Source: Bacillus carboniphilus (GTDB lineage Bacteria; Bacillota; Bacilli; Bacillales; JAIVKR01). Taken from it: 64,000 nt of DNA. The DNA lies in NCBI RefSeq assembly GCF_020524035.2, contig NZ_CP129013.1, positions 1,415,822-1,479,821 of the forward strand. The letters are read 5' to 3'. A model generated the notes under the pieces. It ran no database searches. It saw nothing but the letters and a program-made list of their open reading frames with translations, and was not told where the DNA came from. The position numbers and the translations under genes were made by a program. Positions 9,045-16,032 of this stretch are shown here, one piece after another. Every line of letters starts with the position of its first letter. Within the stretch, counting starts at the first letter, position 1.

Positions 9045-9723
9045 CTAATTCACTTTGTTCTTTATAAAGAACAAAACTCCCTAAAAAAAAGACTCTTTTC
9101 TCGTTTCTTTTTGCTATTTGTAGAAATATTCCGAAAATTAAAAGCATAAAGCCAACTGCTAGTATATTGAATGATTGTGTAGCCGTTTGTGGGAGCCAAC
9201 CTGATTTGCTAGGATCTCCTATAAGTCCTCCCCCATCTCCTCCACCATAGCCTAATGGGTCTGGAGAAAAGAATTGTAGTTCTATTTCAGATATAAGTCC
9301 TTGAAACTCATTTCCTAATTCATAAGGAACCGTAATGGTGAAAAATAATTCTTCCGTCTGATTCATTTTTATCATTCTAGGCTCTAATCCTGTAAAATCA
9401 CTAAGCTTCCCCTCGTATAAAACCAAATTTTCATGAACAACTTTTAAATCAAGCTGTTCATAAAATTTTTTTGACCCTTTTGATCGTTTAGCCGTTGCCG
9501 TATATCGGAAGTCTGCACTACCTTGATTTGTCACAGAGATTGAGCGAGGCATCCAATCCCCCGGCTTAACATTGTCCACATTTATAAAAACTTCTCCACT
9601 ACTTGAAAGATCTGTCGTTAACTTAATAGGTGGTAATTGCTCCATTCCTTGTGCGCTAGGAATATAGAAGAAAATTGCACTCATAAAGGAAATAAACAGT
9701 ATGATGTATTTCTTGTTTGCCAT
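9016..9723 (-). CDS. TasA/camelysin-family protein with a C-terminal LPQTA sortase-like anchor
   Basis: 235 residues. An N-terminal signal peptide (residues 1-26, ending SAQG) is followed by a TasA-like domain whose VDNVKPGDWMPRS near residue 50 matches VDNIKPGDWMTRS in the neighbouring tasA product. After a glycine-rich linker come LPQTA (near 180), a hydrophobic helix and KRNEKR, the layout of a sortase sorting signal. About 25 more residues follow, longer than usual. The signal peptide is an ordinary type, unlike the SipW-type one on TasA. I infer a wall-attached fibre subunit or anchor, perhaps replacing TapA. It is the last gene of the minus-strand matrix locus. It contains an internal SinR-like palindrome at 9057-9072. 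Confidence 0.72.
   Translation of the reverse strand: MANKKYIILFISFMSAIFFYIPSAQGMEQLPPIKLTTDLSSSGEVFINVDNVKPGDWMPRSISVTNQGSADFRYTATAKRSKGSKKFYEQLDLKVVHENLVLYEGKLSDFTGLEPRMIKMNQTEELFFTITVPYELGNEFQGLISEIELQFFSPDPLGYGGGDGGGLIGDPSKSGWLPQTATQSFNILAVGFMLLIFGIFLQIAKRNEKRVFFLGSFVLYKEQSELVKALRSLWS
9057..9072. promoter_or_regulatory. SinR-like palindrome inside the TasA paralogue gene
   Basis: GTTCTTTATAAAGAAC is a perfect 16-base palindrome of two facing GTTCTTT half-sites, the SinR consensus. It lies within the 3' end of the coding region and about 75 bases past the sinR stop. Confidence 0.45.
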
Positions 9724-9811
9724 AGAATCACCTTCTTTTACAATTCTATTTTCTATCCCTCTTGTTAACTTGAGACTTTTACGTTATTATATTTGTCACT
9801 CTAATCCTTAC

Positions 9812-9966
9812 CCATTAATTCTAGTATTGTAAAAATTGTTGAGAACTGAAACCTTTGGTTCATCACCTGATGCCTTTGAAATAATTACGGCAAATAACAT
9901 AAATAATAATAGTGCAAATATTAAAAAGGTAACGAGACGACTCTACCACTTACTAATTTCCTTAAT
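9812..9966 (-). pseudogene. sipW: Remnant of sipW (ER-type signal peptidase)
   Basis: No open frame survives, but the minus strand still encodes IKEISKW, a stop, then SRLVTFLIFALLLFMLF and AVIISKASGDEPKV. This is the N-terminal membrane helix and the SKASGGEP segment that open SipW. The catalytic Ser region (SGSMEP) and everything after it are missing; only faint similarity continues for some 40 bases. The nonsense codon plus loss of about 140 residues is true decay, not a single-base artefact. SipW normally cleaves TasA and TapA, so another copy must act elsewhere if tasA is functional here. Confidence 0.7.
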
Positions 9967-10014
9967 CTCTACTACTCTCTATCTAACTTGTTATTTTGTT
10001 TTTCGCCTTTATCT

Positions 10015-10494
10015 TTATCCATCAATCTCTTCTTTTACCGGCTGCTCTTGATTAGATTCATGCTCGACTGCTTGTTCGTCTTCTACATTATTAATATCAT
10101 CGTTTGTTTTTTCATCTAATTTTTCTTCCGTTTGCTTATTCTCATTTTGTTTATCTTCCACTGGCTGTTCCTGATCAGAGCTCTCCTCTTCTTCATTCTT
10201 GACTTCATTAGTTGTTTCTTCATTTAGGTTTTCTTTCGTTTGTTCATTTTCATCTTCTTTCTCTACTCCATTTGGTTGCTTATCTTTTTCCTCTGATGTT
10301 TCCTCCACTACATCTGATTGATCTTCCACCCAGTGCCCCGCTGTAATTTTCCCAGTTGTTTTTTCTTGATTACTAATATAGGCAGTCGTTTGATCCGTTA
10401 AATAAAATGCAGAAAAAATCAGCAAATACCATATACTAACTAGTTTCATTATTAAAAAGAGTGCGCCATTTAATCGTTGATGCTTTTCATTCAT
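10015..10494 (-). CDS. Acidic secreted protein in the TapA position
   Basis: 159 residues. The N-terminal 40 form a membrane helix followed by TTAYISNQEKTTGKITAGHW, which resembles the SipW-type processing site and mature start of TasA (TYAYFSDTATTTGTFAAG). Everything after is a low-complexity, strongly acidic Glu/Asn/Gln tail with repeated NEQTKENLNEET and EQPVEDKQNE units and no folded domain. It lies where tapA (yqxM) sits in related matrix operons but lacks the TapA globular region. A good ribosome site (GGAGGCGG) precedes the ATG. I infer a fibre-associated or spacer protein; it could equally be a degenerate TapA. Confidence 0.6.
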   Translation of the reverse strand: MNEKHQRLNGALFLIMKLVSIWYLLIFSAFYLTDQTTAYISNQEKTTGKITAGHWVEDQSDVVEETSEEKDKQPNGVEKEDENEQTKENLNEETTNEVKNEEEESSDQEQPVEDKQNENKQTEEKLDEKTNDDINNVEDEQAVEHESNQEQPVKEEIDG

Positions 10495-10530
10495 GTTTTA
10501 CCGCCTCCTTACACCTTCATAGTTCTTACT

Positions 10531-10605
10531 GTATGTGTGAGTTCAAAAAGTAGGACAAAAACTTGTATTTGTGATAGTTGCTACCTAGCTTTTTCAACTC
10601 ATACG
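10531..10605. repeat. 75-bp fold-back element related to family B repeat ends
   Basis: GTATGTGTGAGTTCAAAAAG at the left and the complement of CTTTTTCAACTCATACG at the right form an imperfect inverted repeat. The GTTCAAAAAGTAGG core is the same as at the left end of the family B repeats at 11968 and 32750. It sits between tasA and the acidic protein gene. Confidence 0.5.
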
Positions 10606-10607
10606 TT

Positions 10608-10644
10608 TTATGTAAGAAAGAAGGTGGATTTAGAACCCACCTTC
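10608..10644 (-). terminator. Terminator after tasA
   Basis: GAAGGTGG and CCACCTTC arms with a nine-base loop, followed on the minus strand by TTTCTTACATAAAA. It would make tasA the most strongly transcribed gene of its operon. Confidence 0.65.
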
Positions 10645-10666
10645 GTATCTTAACCTATTGTGATCC

Positions 10667-11263
10667 TTATCTAGCTTCACCGTCAGCTTGCTTACCTTCA
10701 AACGTCCAAGTTAACTCTAAAGAATCTCCCTGGAAAATGTTTTGATCTTTTCCGTTATCAACAAACTCAAATTGTACATAGAATAAGTCATCCGTTCCTG
10801 GAGCTAAATGACCTCCACGCTCATCAAACCATGGGATAAATACTTTATTTTCAAGAGCATCTGGGCTCATAGCTTTTAAATCTTTTAAGCTAGTTGAATA
10901 AATAACTTCATCCGTTTTATCAATGTTCCATAGGAAGTTAACTTGAATGTGCTCTCCGAAATCTTCTGAACCGTTGTCACCTTTAGCATCCGTAACAGCA
11001 TAGTCAGTCGTAAGTAAAATTTCAGCAATATCAAGAGATCCATCATTTTTTAGTTTGAATGAACGTGTCATCCAGTCACCAGGCTTGATGTTATCTACAT
11101 CGATAATTTCTGTTGGTTTTGCATTTAAATCTAATGTACCCGCAGCAAACGTACCAGTTGTAGTTGCTGTGTCGCTAAAGTAAGCGTATGTACCTCCACC
11201 GATTAAAGAAATACCTAAAGCTGCTGATGCTACTCCTAAACCTAACTTCTTTTTTAAACTCAT
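10667..11263 (-). CDS. tasA: TasA, major biofilm matrix fibre protein
   Basis: 198 residues, camelysin/TasA family. The signal region ends GGTYAYFSDTATTTGTFAAG, the SipW-type cleavage pattern. The mature part contains VDNIKPGDWMTRSFKLKND near residue 56 and later the FIPWFDERGGHLAPGTDD and VQFEFVDNG segments seen in the beta-sandwich of TasA. It is shorter than Bacillus subtilis TasA (261). It is first in its operon, whereas in Bacillus subtilis tasA is last. Upstream are a promoter and three facing SinR half-site pairs, so SinR repression is expected. The ribosome site is GAGGAGGAA. Confidence 0.9.
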   Translation of the reverse strand: MSLKKKLGLGVASAALGISLIGGGTYAYFSDTATTTGTFAAGTLDLNAKPTEIIDVDNIKPGDWMTRSFKLKNDGSLDIAEILLTTDYAVTDAKGDNGSEDFGEHIQVNFLWNIDKTDEVIYSTSLKDLKAMSPDALENKVFIPWFDERGGHLAPGTDDLFYVQFEFVDNGKDQNIFQGDSLELTWTFEGKQADGEAR

Positions 11264-11324
11264 GAATAAATTCCTCCTCTTAATAATTGGGTTTGCTTCT
11301 TATGCCAACTTCTCAAGGATGCTA

Positions 11325-11340
11325 GTTCTTCTCCAAGAAC
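11325..11340. promoter_or_regulatory. SinR operator pair 1
   Basis: GTTCTTCTCCAAGAAC: two facing GTTCT half-sites in the tasA 5' leader, downstream of the predicted transcription start. Confidence 0.72.
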
Positions 11341-11345
11341 ATTTC

Positions 11346-11361
11346 GTTCTCTTAAAAGAAC
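11346..11361. promoter_or_regulatory. SinR operator pair 2
   Basis: GTTCTCTTAAAAGAAC: facing half-sites centred just after the predicted tasA start, 21 bases from pair 1, i.e. two helical turns, on the same DNA face. Confidence 0.75.
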
Positions 11362-11371
11362 ATCTACTCAC

Positions 11372-11400
11372 AGTATAGAGGATAGAAATATATTTGAAAA
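11372..11400 (-). promoter_or_regulatory. tasA promoter
   Basis: TTTTCA (11395-11400) and TATACT (11372-11377) on the minus strand with 17-base spacing. SinR pairs 1 and 2 lie immediately downstream, where binding would block transcription. Confidence 0.55.
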
Positions 11401-11501
11401 ATGCGAAAAAAGCCTATTTTTCGTTTTAACGAACGATTCTTATGGGGTAAACTTACTTATTCACTTATTTACTGAAAATATCTCGATAAAACACAACAAT
11501 C

Positions 11502-11517
11502 GTTCTTATTGAAGAAC
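11502..11517. promoter_or_regulatory. SinR operator pair 3
   Basis: GTTCTTATTGAAGAAC lies about 100 bases upstream of the tasA -35 region and about 140 bases before the divergent YqzG-like gene, so it could serve looping or the divergent gene. Confidence 0.68.
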
Positions 11518-11653
11518 AAACGTGTCCAAAAGAGATCTTGAACGAATAAAATTAATTGATTATTCTTATATTAATAATGAGTTTTCAATTTAATACTCTC
11601 CTGTATAAAGTGATTTTGGGGATAGAAACGACAGGTTTTCAAAAGGTGGTTTT

Positions 11654-11938
11654 ATGAAAACAATTATCCATGCGCTTTTAGTCATGTTATTTTTAAACAC
11701 AACAATAGGGAGTAACAACGAACTTCATTCCAAAGCGAAACAAGAAGTTGCGAAGCAATTCCCTTTTGCTCAAGTAATCGCATGTTATCAAACGTTAAAT
11801 CAGGAGAAGAAACTGGAAACAATTAATCAATTTCTATGTCAAATGACCTCTCCTTCAGAACGCTTTCAAGCAATAGTAACATTCAAGTTAAACAAAAAAA
11901 GTGGAAAAATAAAAGAAACGACGATTTTCAGGTATTAA
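11654..11938 (+). CDS. yqzG: YqzG-like secreted protein (DUF3889-type)
   Basis: 94 residues with an N-terminal signal peptide (residues 1-20). The rest, AKQEVAKQFPFAQVIACYQ followed later by VTFKLNKKSGKIKETTIFRY, resembles the small DUF3889/YqzG proteins encoded at the same place between tasA and comG in Bacillus subtilis. Function unknown. It is divergent from tasA; ribosome site AAAGGTGG before ATG 11654. The SinR pair at 11502 lies in the shared upstream region, so joint control with tasA is possible. Similarity is weak and partly rests on position. Confidence 0.6.
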   Translation: MKTIIHALLVMLFLNTTIGSNNELHSKAKQEVAKQFPFAQVIACYQTLNQEKKLETINQFLCQMTSPSERFQAIVTFKLNKKSGKIKETTIFRY

Positions 11939-11967
11939 AAAGTTTAAGCAAGTGTAAATTTAAACAC

Positions 11968-12296
11968 GCACTTTAAGTGCGTGTTTAAAAAGTAGGGAAA
12001 AAAAGACGCTGAATAGAAAAGCTGAAGCCCTTTGCTCACATCCGACCAGCATAAGGAGAACATAAGGTGAAGGTGTTCTTTACCTTCACTAGATGTTTGA
12101 CTTATGACCTCGAGGATGTAAGGGCCGAAACTAGACAAGAACGAGGCGGTCTGCTTAAGGAACGCAGGCTAAGTTCAGCCACGTCGCGAGAGCAATGCCT
12201 GCGCTAGCACCTCCTGTGCGTCGGAGGAGCGGAAAAGCAAACCAACAACGTTATTCAACCGACATTTTTTTAGGACTTTTTAAACAACCTCTTTAA
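11968..12296. mobile_element. Family B repeat (MITE-like) with a family A copy inserted in it
   Basis: The left end GTGCGTGTTTAAAAAGTAGG and the right end, ending in GGACTTTTTAAACAACCTCT, form imperfect terminal inverted repeats. The same element without the insert lies at 32750-33037. The body carries a hairpin module CGCAGGC (12163-12169) / GCCTGCG (12197-12203) and a small hairpin GCAC-CTCCT-GTGC. No transposase is encoded. A palindrome TAAACACGCAC/GTGCGTGTTTA overlaps the left end. Confidence 0.7.
12014..12138. mobile_element. Short family A repeat nested in a family B copy
   Basis: Begins TAGAAAAGCTGAAGC and ends CTAGACAA, the family A termini. The flanks join exactly as GACGCTGAA|GAACGAGG, which is the uninterrupted sequence in the second family B copy at 32781-32798. 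No target-site duplication is seen. Confidence 0.7.
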
Positions 12297-12307
12297 GGAA
12301 TAAACCG

Positions 12308-12487
12308 TTATTTCTTCTTCCTTTTCACAAACAGCTCGATGGAAAAAGGAATGATTCCAAACCATTTCGTTAACAAAGGTTCAGATTTCCGTCTTTTTTT
12401 ACGATCTTTCTTTCTTACAGACTTAGGTTTGTCCATATATTTCACAAATTGCTCCGTTACAAATTTAATATAATCATTGGTAGACAT
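12308..12487 (-). CDS. yqzE: YqzE family protein
   Basis: 59 residues, very basic. MSTNDYIKFVTEQFVKYMD at the N-terminus is the YqzE family signature, followed by a Lys/Arg-rich middle (RKKDRKKRRK) and WFGIIPFSIELF. Function unknown; the gene sits next to comG operons throughout Bacillaceae. I chose ATG 12487 over the in-frame GTG at 12496 because AGGTG lies six bases before the ATG. It lies downstream of aroK on the minus strand. Confidence 0.82.
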   Translation of the reverse strand: MSTNDYIKFVTEQFVKYMDKPKSVRKKDRKKRRKSEPLLTKWFGIIPFSIELFVKRKKK

Positions 12488-12544
12488 AATAGACACCTCG
12501 TAAAATTCAATTGGTATCCTTAGTATGCTCCTGATATTTTATAT

Positions 12545-13036
12545 TTAAACTAACTTAGCAATCTCCTCAGCAATTTGAAATGGTTCCTGATCATCCGTAT
12601 TAATAATATAATCTGCTTCTTGGTACAAGTATTTCCTCTCTGCCAAAAGGGTTTTTAGTTTATCATATGAATGATTTCGAGCAAGGGGGCGATTTGGGTC
12701 ATGTTGAATTCTTTTATAAAGAGAATGGAAATCAGCTTGTAAATAAATGACGATACCATTTTGCTTCATATATTCACGGTTTTCACTAGCAACTACTAAT
12801 CCTCCCCCCGTCGTCACAACACAATCTCCTTTCGGAAGCTCTTTTAACACTTGAGATTCAATGTTTCTAAAATATTTTTCACCCTCTTGTTCGAAAATTT
12901 CAGGAATTAGACGTTTTTCCTTTTTAACAATTGCTTCGTCAGTATCAATAACAGGACAATTCAATAACTTTGCTAATTCAACACCAATCGTTGACTTACC
13001 CGCTCCCATAAATCCAGTTAAATAGATCACTTTCAT
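12545..13036 (-). CDS. aroK: Shikimate kinase
   Basis: 163 residues. It phosphorylates shikimate with ATP in the chorismate pathway for aromatic amino acids. The P-loop GFMGAGKST is at residues 8-16, the DTDEAI metal and shikimate-binding segment near 32, and the TTGGGLV substrate loop near 74. RPLARN forms the lid. The length is normal. Its start overlaps the murB end (ATGA), an arrangement coupling aromatic and cell-wall precursor genes that I cannot explain functionally. Confidence 0.92.
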   Translation of the reverse strand: MKVIYLTGFMGAGKSTIGVELAKLLNCPVIDTDEAIVKKEKRLIPEIFEQEGEKYFRNIESQVLKELPKGDCVVTTGGGLVVASENREYMKQNGIVIYLQADFHSLYKRIQHDPNRPLARNHSYDKLKTLLAERKYLYQEADYIINTDDQEPFQIAEEIAKLV

Positions 13037-13957
13037 TCAAGATCTTCTCCTATTATTTTTACTTCAGTTTCTAAATCAACACCAAACTTATCTTTCACTG
13101 TTTTTTGAACATATTGAATAAGATTAATATAATCCGTGGCAGTCCCTTGACCTATATTCACCATAAACCCTGCGTGTTTTTTTGATACTTGAATACCACC
13201 GATTTGTTTCCCTTGTAATCCTGAATCTTGAATGAGCTTTCCTGCAAAATATCCTGGAGGACGCTTAAAAACACTTCCACACGATGGATGCTCTAATGGC
13301 TGTTTCGATTCTCTCTTAAAGGTAAGGTCGTCCATCGTTTCTTTAATTATTTCATACATTGCGTTCTTTAAAGAAAACCGAGCTTCTAATACAATATATT
13401 GTTTTTCGGCAATATTACTTTTTCGATAAGCTAATTCAAGTTCTTTATTTTTCAATGTTACTATTTGCCCACCTTGAGTAATAACAACAACACTTTCGAG
13501 TACATCTGACACTTCTCCCCCGTAGGCACCGGCATTCATATAGAGTGCTCCCCCCAACGGTCCCTGGAATACCGCAAGCAAACTCTAATCCTGTTAAACT
13601 TGCTTCAAGGGCATAACGAGAAACATCTATTATTTTTGCTCCACATTGTGCAACGACTTGCTCTTCTTCATTCGATATCTTTGTCAAGTTACCAAAGTGA
13701 ATAACAATTCCCCTTATCCCCCCATCTTTAATAATCATGTTTGAACCATTACCAATAATAGTAAGAGGAAGGTTTTCTACTTTCGATACTTCTAAAATCT
13801 TTCGTACATCCTCATAAGTCGTTGGGAAAACAAGTATATCAGCTTCTCCACCCGTTTTTGTAAAGGTATAGTTCGTTAACGAGTGGTGCACTTTGACATG
13901 TTCAGGTAATAAAAAATCCAGGAGCTTTTCTTTCACTTTTCCGATATTCATCTGCAT
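13033..13957 (-). CDS. murB: UDP-N-acetylenolpyruvoylglucosamine reductase, frameshifted in this sequence
   Basis: Type II MurB, an FAD enzyme that makes UDP-MurNAc. The N-terminal FAD-binding part has [17 protein letters not shown] and [13 protein letters not shown]. The central [14 protein letters not shown] runs into a run of six G (13550-13555 as C). With five G it continues as [14 protein letters not shown] in the next frame, exactly as the family reads. The catalytic [11 protein letters not shown] and C-terminal KHAGFMVN are intact. The repaired length is about 307 residues. The enzyme is essential, so the extra base is almost certainly a sequence error. ATG 13957 is preferred: GAGAAGG lies six bases upstream. 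Confidence 0.88.
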
Positions 13958-14074
13958 CATCAACCTTCTCTATCATTCAAATTATGAGCATCTATATATT
14001 ATATAAAGATCTGCACATTAACGTACGTACATCTAATCGCAAAATTATTATAGCATACGAATAAGGAGATGGAA

Positions 14075-14400
14075 TAAGAAAAGCGCAAGCGCCCGTTTAG
14101 CAACGAAGGGGCTTGAGCACTCCATATGAGATAAAGGAAACACGAAAAGCCGAAGGCGGAGGATCTACTAAGTTCAGCCACGTCCTGTGGCAATGTAGAT
14201 CCACCTCCCTCCTGGAGGCGTCTCCGTTGACTTATCAAAGAAATGGAACATCATCTAAAGGCGCCCACGTCCTGTGGGCAACGATGATGCTAGCACTTCC
14301 TGTGCGTCGAAAAACTTACGAGTTGCTGGGCAATGGAGCTAGACAAAAATAAAAGCACCATCCGAATAAGGACAGATTTTTATACTTTCTTACTCTGTAA
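14075..14400. mobile_element. Family A repeat, long form with tail
   Basis: Starts TAAGAAAAGCGCAAGCGC, ends GGAGCTAGACAA near 14346, then the shared tail with CATCCGAATAAGGACAG. It contains two nested hairpin modules: GGATCTAC/GTAGATCC (14161, 14195) around GCCAC-GTCCT-GTGGC, and CATCATC/GATGATG (14249, 14283) around GCCCAC-GTCCT-GTGGGC, plus CCTCC-CTCCT-GGAGG and GCAC-TTCCT-GTGC. The stems differ between modules but stay paired. No open reading frame of substance. Confidence 0.78.
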
Positions 14401-14465
14401 AAAGAAACCAATTATGCTAATACACAATTGGTCTTTAGATAGATTTTAAAAAAGTTTTTCACTTT

Positions 14466-14730
14466 TCATTTCTGATTATAAAATTCATATTCTAGATTAA
14501 AAATACGGTTGTTCAATATGTTCGTTTTACCATCTATATATTTTATAAGATTCTCATTATACCTGCCGAGATTTTCAATATTTTTTTTGAAGCTCATCAG
14601 CTTTATTCTCGATCCGTTGACTAGTTTCTGTTAAGGAACATAGTTCAATATCGATTTGGTCAAACCTAATGTTTGTTGTATCTTTTAAATTTTTTATTTC
14701 TTTCAGTATAAGGTTTAAGGTGTTTTCCAC
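14466..14730 (-). CDS. Small coiled-coil protein of unknown function, frameshifted
   Basis: Starts at GTG 14730, preceded by GGGGGG. It reads MENTLNLILKEIKNLKDT through a heptad-like pattern to ADELQKKY and a stop. With seven instead of eight A (14581-14588 as T) the frame continues as NIENLGRYNENLIKYIDGK to FNLEYEFYNQK, giving about 87 residues. The continuous helical pattern across the junction supports the repair. It lies between murB and comGG with no clear operon partner. I cannot assign a family; the length and pattern resemble the small coiled-coil regulators or phage-type proteins common in Bacilli. Confidence 0.5.
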
Positions 14731-14889
14731 TTTCGTTCCCCCCTTACTTTAATCTGAATAAACTTTTCCAGTAGGTACAATTACTCATTTTAAACGGTCA
14801 TTTTTATTTGATGTAATATTCATACCCCATGATATGATGAAGTACCACCTTTAAGAGGGGATTTTATTTACCATTTCTTTGGATCAACA

Positions 14890-15267
14890 TTAAATCTCCC
14901 AATCCGTCCAACGAACTATTTCCTTCTTGTTCACATCCCAATCGAATGAAATTGAATACCTAATTCCACTCATAGTTTTACATACTATTTCAACTTGATA
15001 AAAGTCATCACTGTCTTCCCTATATTCAATCTCTATCACCCCTTCATCCACCTCTATTAATCGATCATCTAGTCTTTCACTATTGAAATCTTCCATTGTA
15101 ATGGAAACCGCTTCTACCATCATGATTCGAAGCTTATAATACTCCTTCGTATCTTCATAGAAGGCTGCTTCACGTTGAACCATCTTCACTTGAAATGCAA
15201 TGAGAGATAGGCACATAAAGCATAATGCTACCGTTAGTGGGTAACTATATCCCTTTTCATTCATCAC
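14890..15267 (-). CDS. comGG: ComGG, competence pseudopilus protein
   Basis: 125 residues. MMNEKGYSYPLTVALCFMCLSLIAF gives a short cytoplasmic start and one membrane helix, followed by a soluble acidic domain. ComGG proteins are poorly conserved; this one is recognised by size, topology and position as last gene of the comG operon, overlapping comGF by four bases. It is a minor pseudopilin-like component of the DNA-uptake pilus and, unlike ComGC, lacks a clear prepilin cleavage motif. Confidence 0.78.
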   Translation of the reverse strand: MMNEKGYSYPLTVALCFMCLSLIAFQVKMVQREAAFYEDTKEYYKLRIMMVEAVSITMEDFNSERLDDRLIEVDEGVIEIEYREDSDDFYQVEIVCKTMSGIRYSISFDWDVNKKEIVRWTDWEI

Positions 15268-15761
15268 GATTCAGCCTCAAACTGATTATACAGCCTTATA
15301 GTCGCTTCATATTCAGTTCCTCGTTCATTCGAAACCTTTAATATCACTCCATTCTTTACTTTTTCACATGAAAACCCATTAATTCTTTGCAACATAATGT
15401 CATGTCCAGAATTATTCACCTTTCTTCTAATAATATTTCCGTATTTCTCAATTGTTATTTTCTCTCCTGTCACATCGTAAAAAGTAAATGAAGTTGTGTC
15501 CACACTTAACTCTTTTCCTCCAATCATTTCTCTTTGAACTTGTTGCAAAAAAACATTCCACTCAAATGGTTGAACATCCGTTGATAAGGCAGTTATTTGT
15601 TTTAAATATGGGAATAAAATGAGAAGAGAGGAGAGGATAATCGATGTTATTAGTAAATTGAGAAGAAGATGGGCATAAGTATAACCTTCATCATAAAGGA
15701 GATTTTGTACATATTTCCTGTATCTTATTTTCCCTTTCCCAATAAACACAAAGAATTTCAC
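15264..15761 (-). CDS. comGF: ComGF, competence pseudopilus protein
   Basis: Up to 165 residues. DEGYTYAHLLLNLLITSIIL near residue 24 is the prepilin-like N-terminal helix, and the later CEKVKNGVILKVS and VSTDVQP-like stretches fit the ComGF domain. The first 20 or so codons overlap comGE, so translation may begin closer to the membrane helix at a non-ATG codon. Part of the comG operon that builds the uptake pilus. No irregularity in the frame. Confidence 0.75.
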   Translation of the reverse strand: MKFFVFIGKGKIRYRKYVQNLLYDEGYTYAHLLLNLLITSIILSSLLILFPYLKQITALSTDVQPFEWNVFLQQVQREMIGGKELSVDTTSFTFYDVTGEKITIEKYGNIIRRKVNNSGHDIMLQRINGFSCEKVKNGVILKVSNERGTEYEATIRLYNQFEAES

Positions 15762-16032
15762 CCTCTTCTTTTTGTTGAATTGAAAACTTGCTTCCTATTC
15801 GTTCTTTTTTATCGAGGATTATTGACCGTTCATAAAGCTTTTCTTGTTTTACTTCAAATAATATTCGGTACGCTTCAATTGTTTTTTTCATTTCCATCCT
15901 TTCTGAATATAAATGACTTGAGACGGGTATGAACACACAAACGGTCACCAACCAAATACTGAATGACATCATCGTTTCTACCAAACTATAACCTAGTTCA
16001 CAATTTGCTCCATTTAAATCTTCCTGATCCAA
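15691..16032 (-). CDS. comGE: ComGE, competence pseudopilus protein
   Basis: About 114 residues. ELGYSLVETMMSFSIWLVTVCVF near the N-terminus is the type IV pilin-like helix with Glu at the +5-like position. I suggest TTG 16030-16032 as the start, because AAGGTGG lies nine bases upstream; an ATG at 16062 is the alternative. It overlaps the end of comGD. The product is a minor pseudopilin of the competence pilus. Confidence 0.72.
   Translation of the reverse strand: MDQEDLNGANCELGYSLVETMMSFSIWLVTVCVFIPVSSHLYSERMEMKKTIEAYRILFEVKQEKLYERSIILDKKERIGSKFSIQQKEEGEILCVYWERENKIQEICTKSPL

Noticed and set aside
11944-12138. 64-residue minus-strand frame
   Set aside because: Falls inside a family B/A repeat composite and has no family resemblance.
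13999-14352. Overlapping frames of about 79 residues on both strands
   Set aside because: They lie wholly inside a family A repeat, and their openness follows from its hairpin composition.
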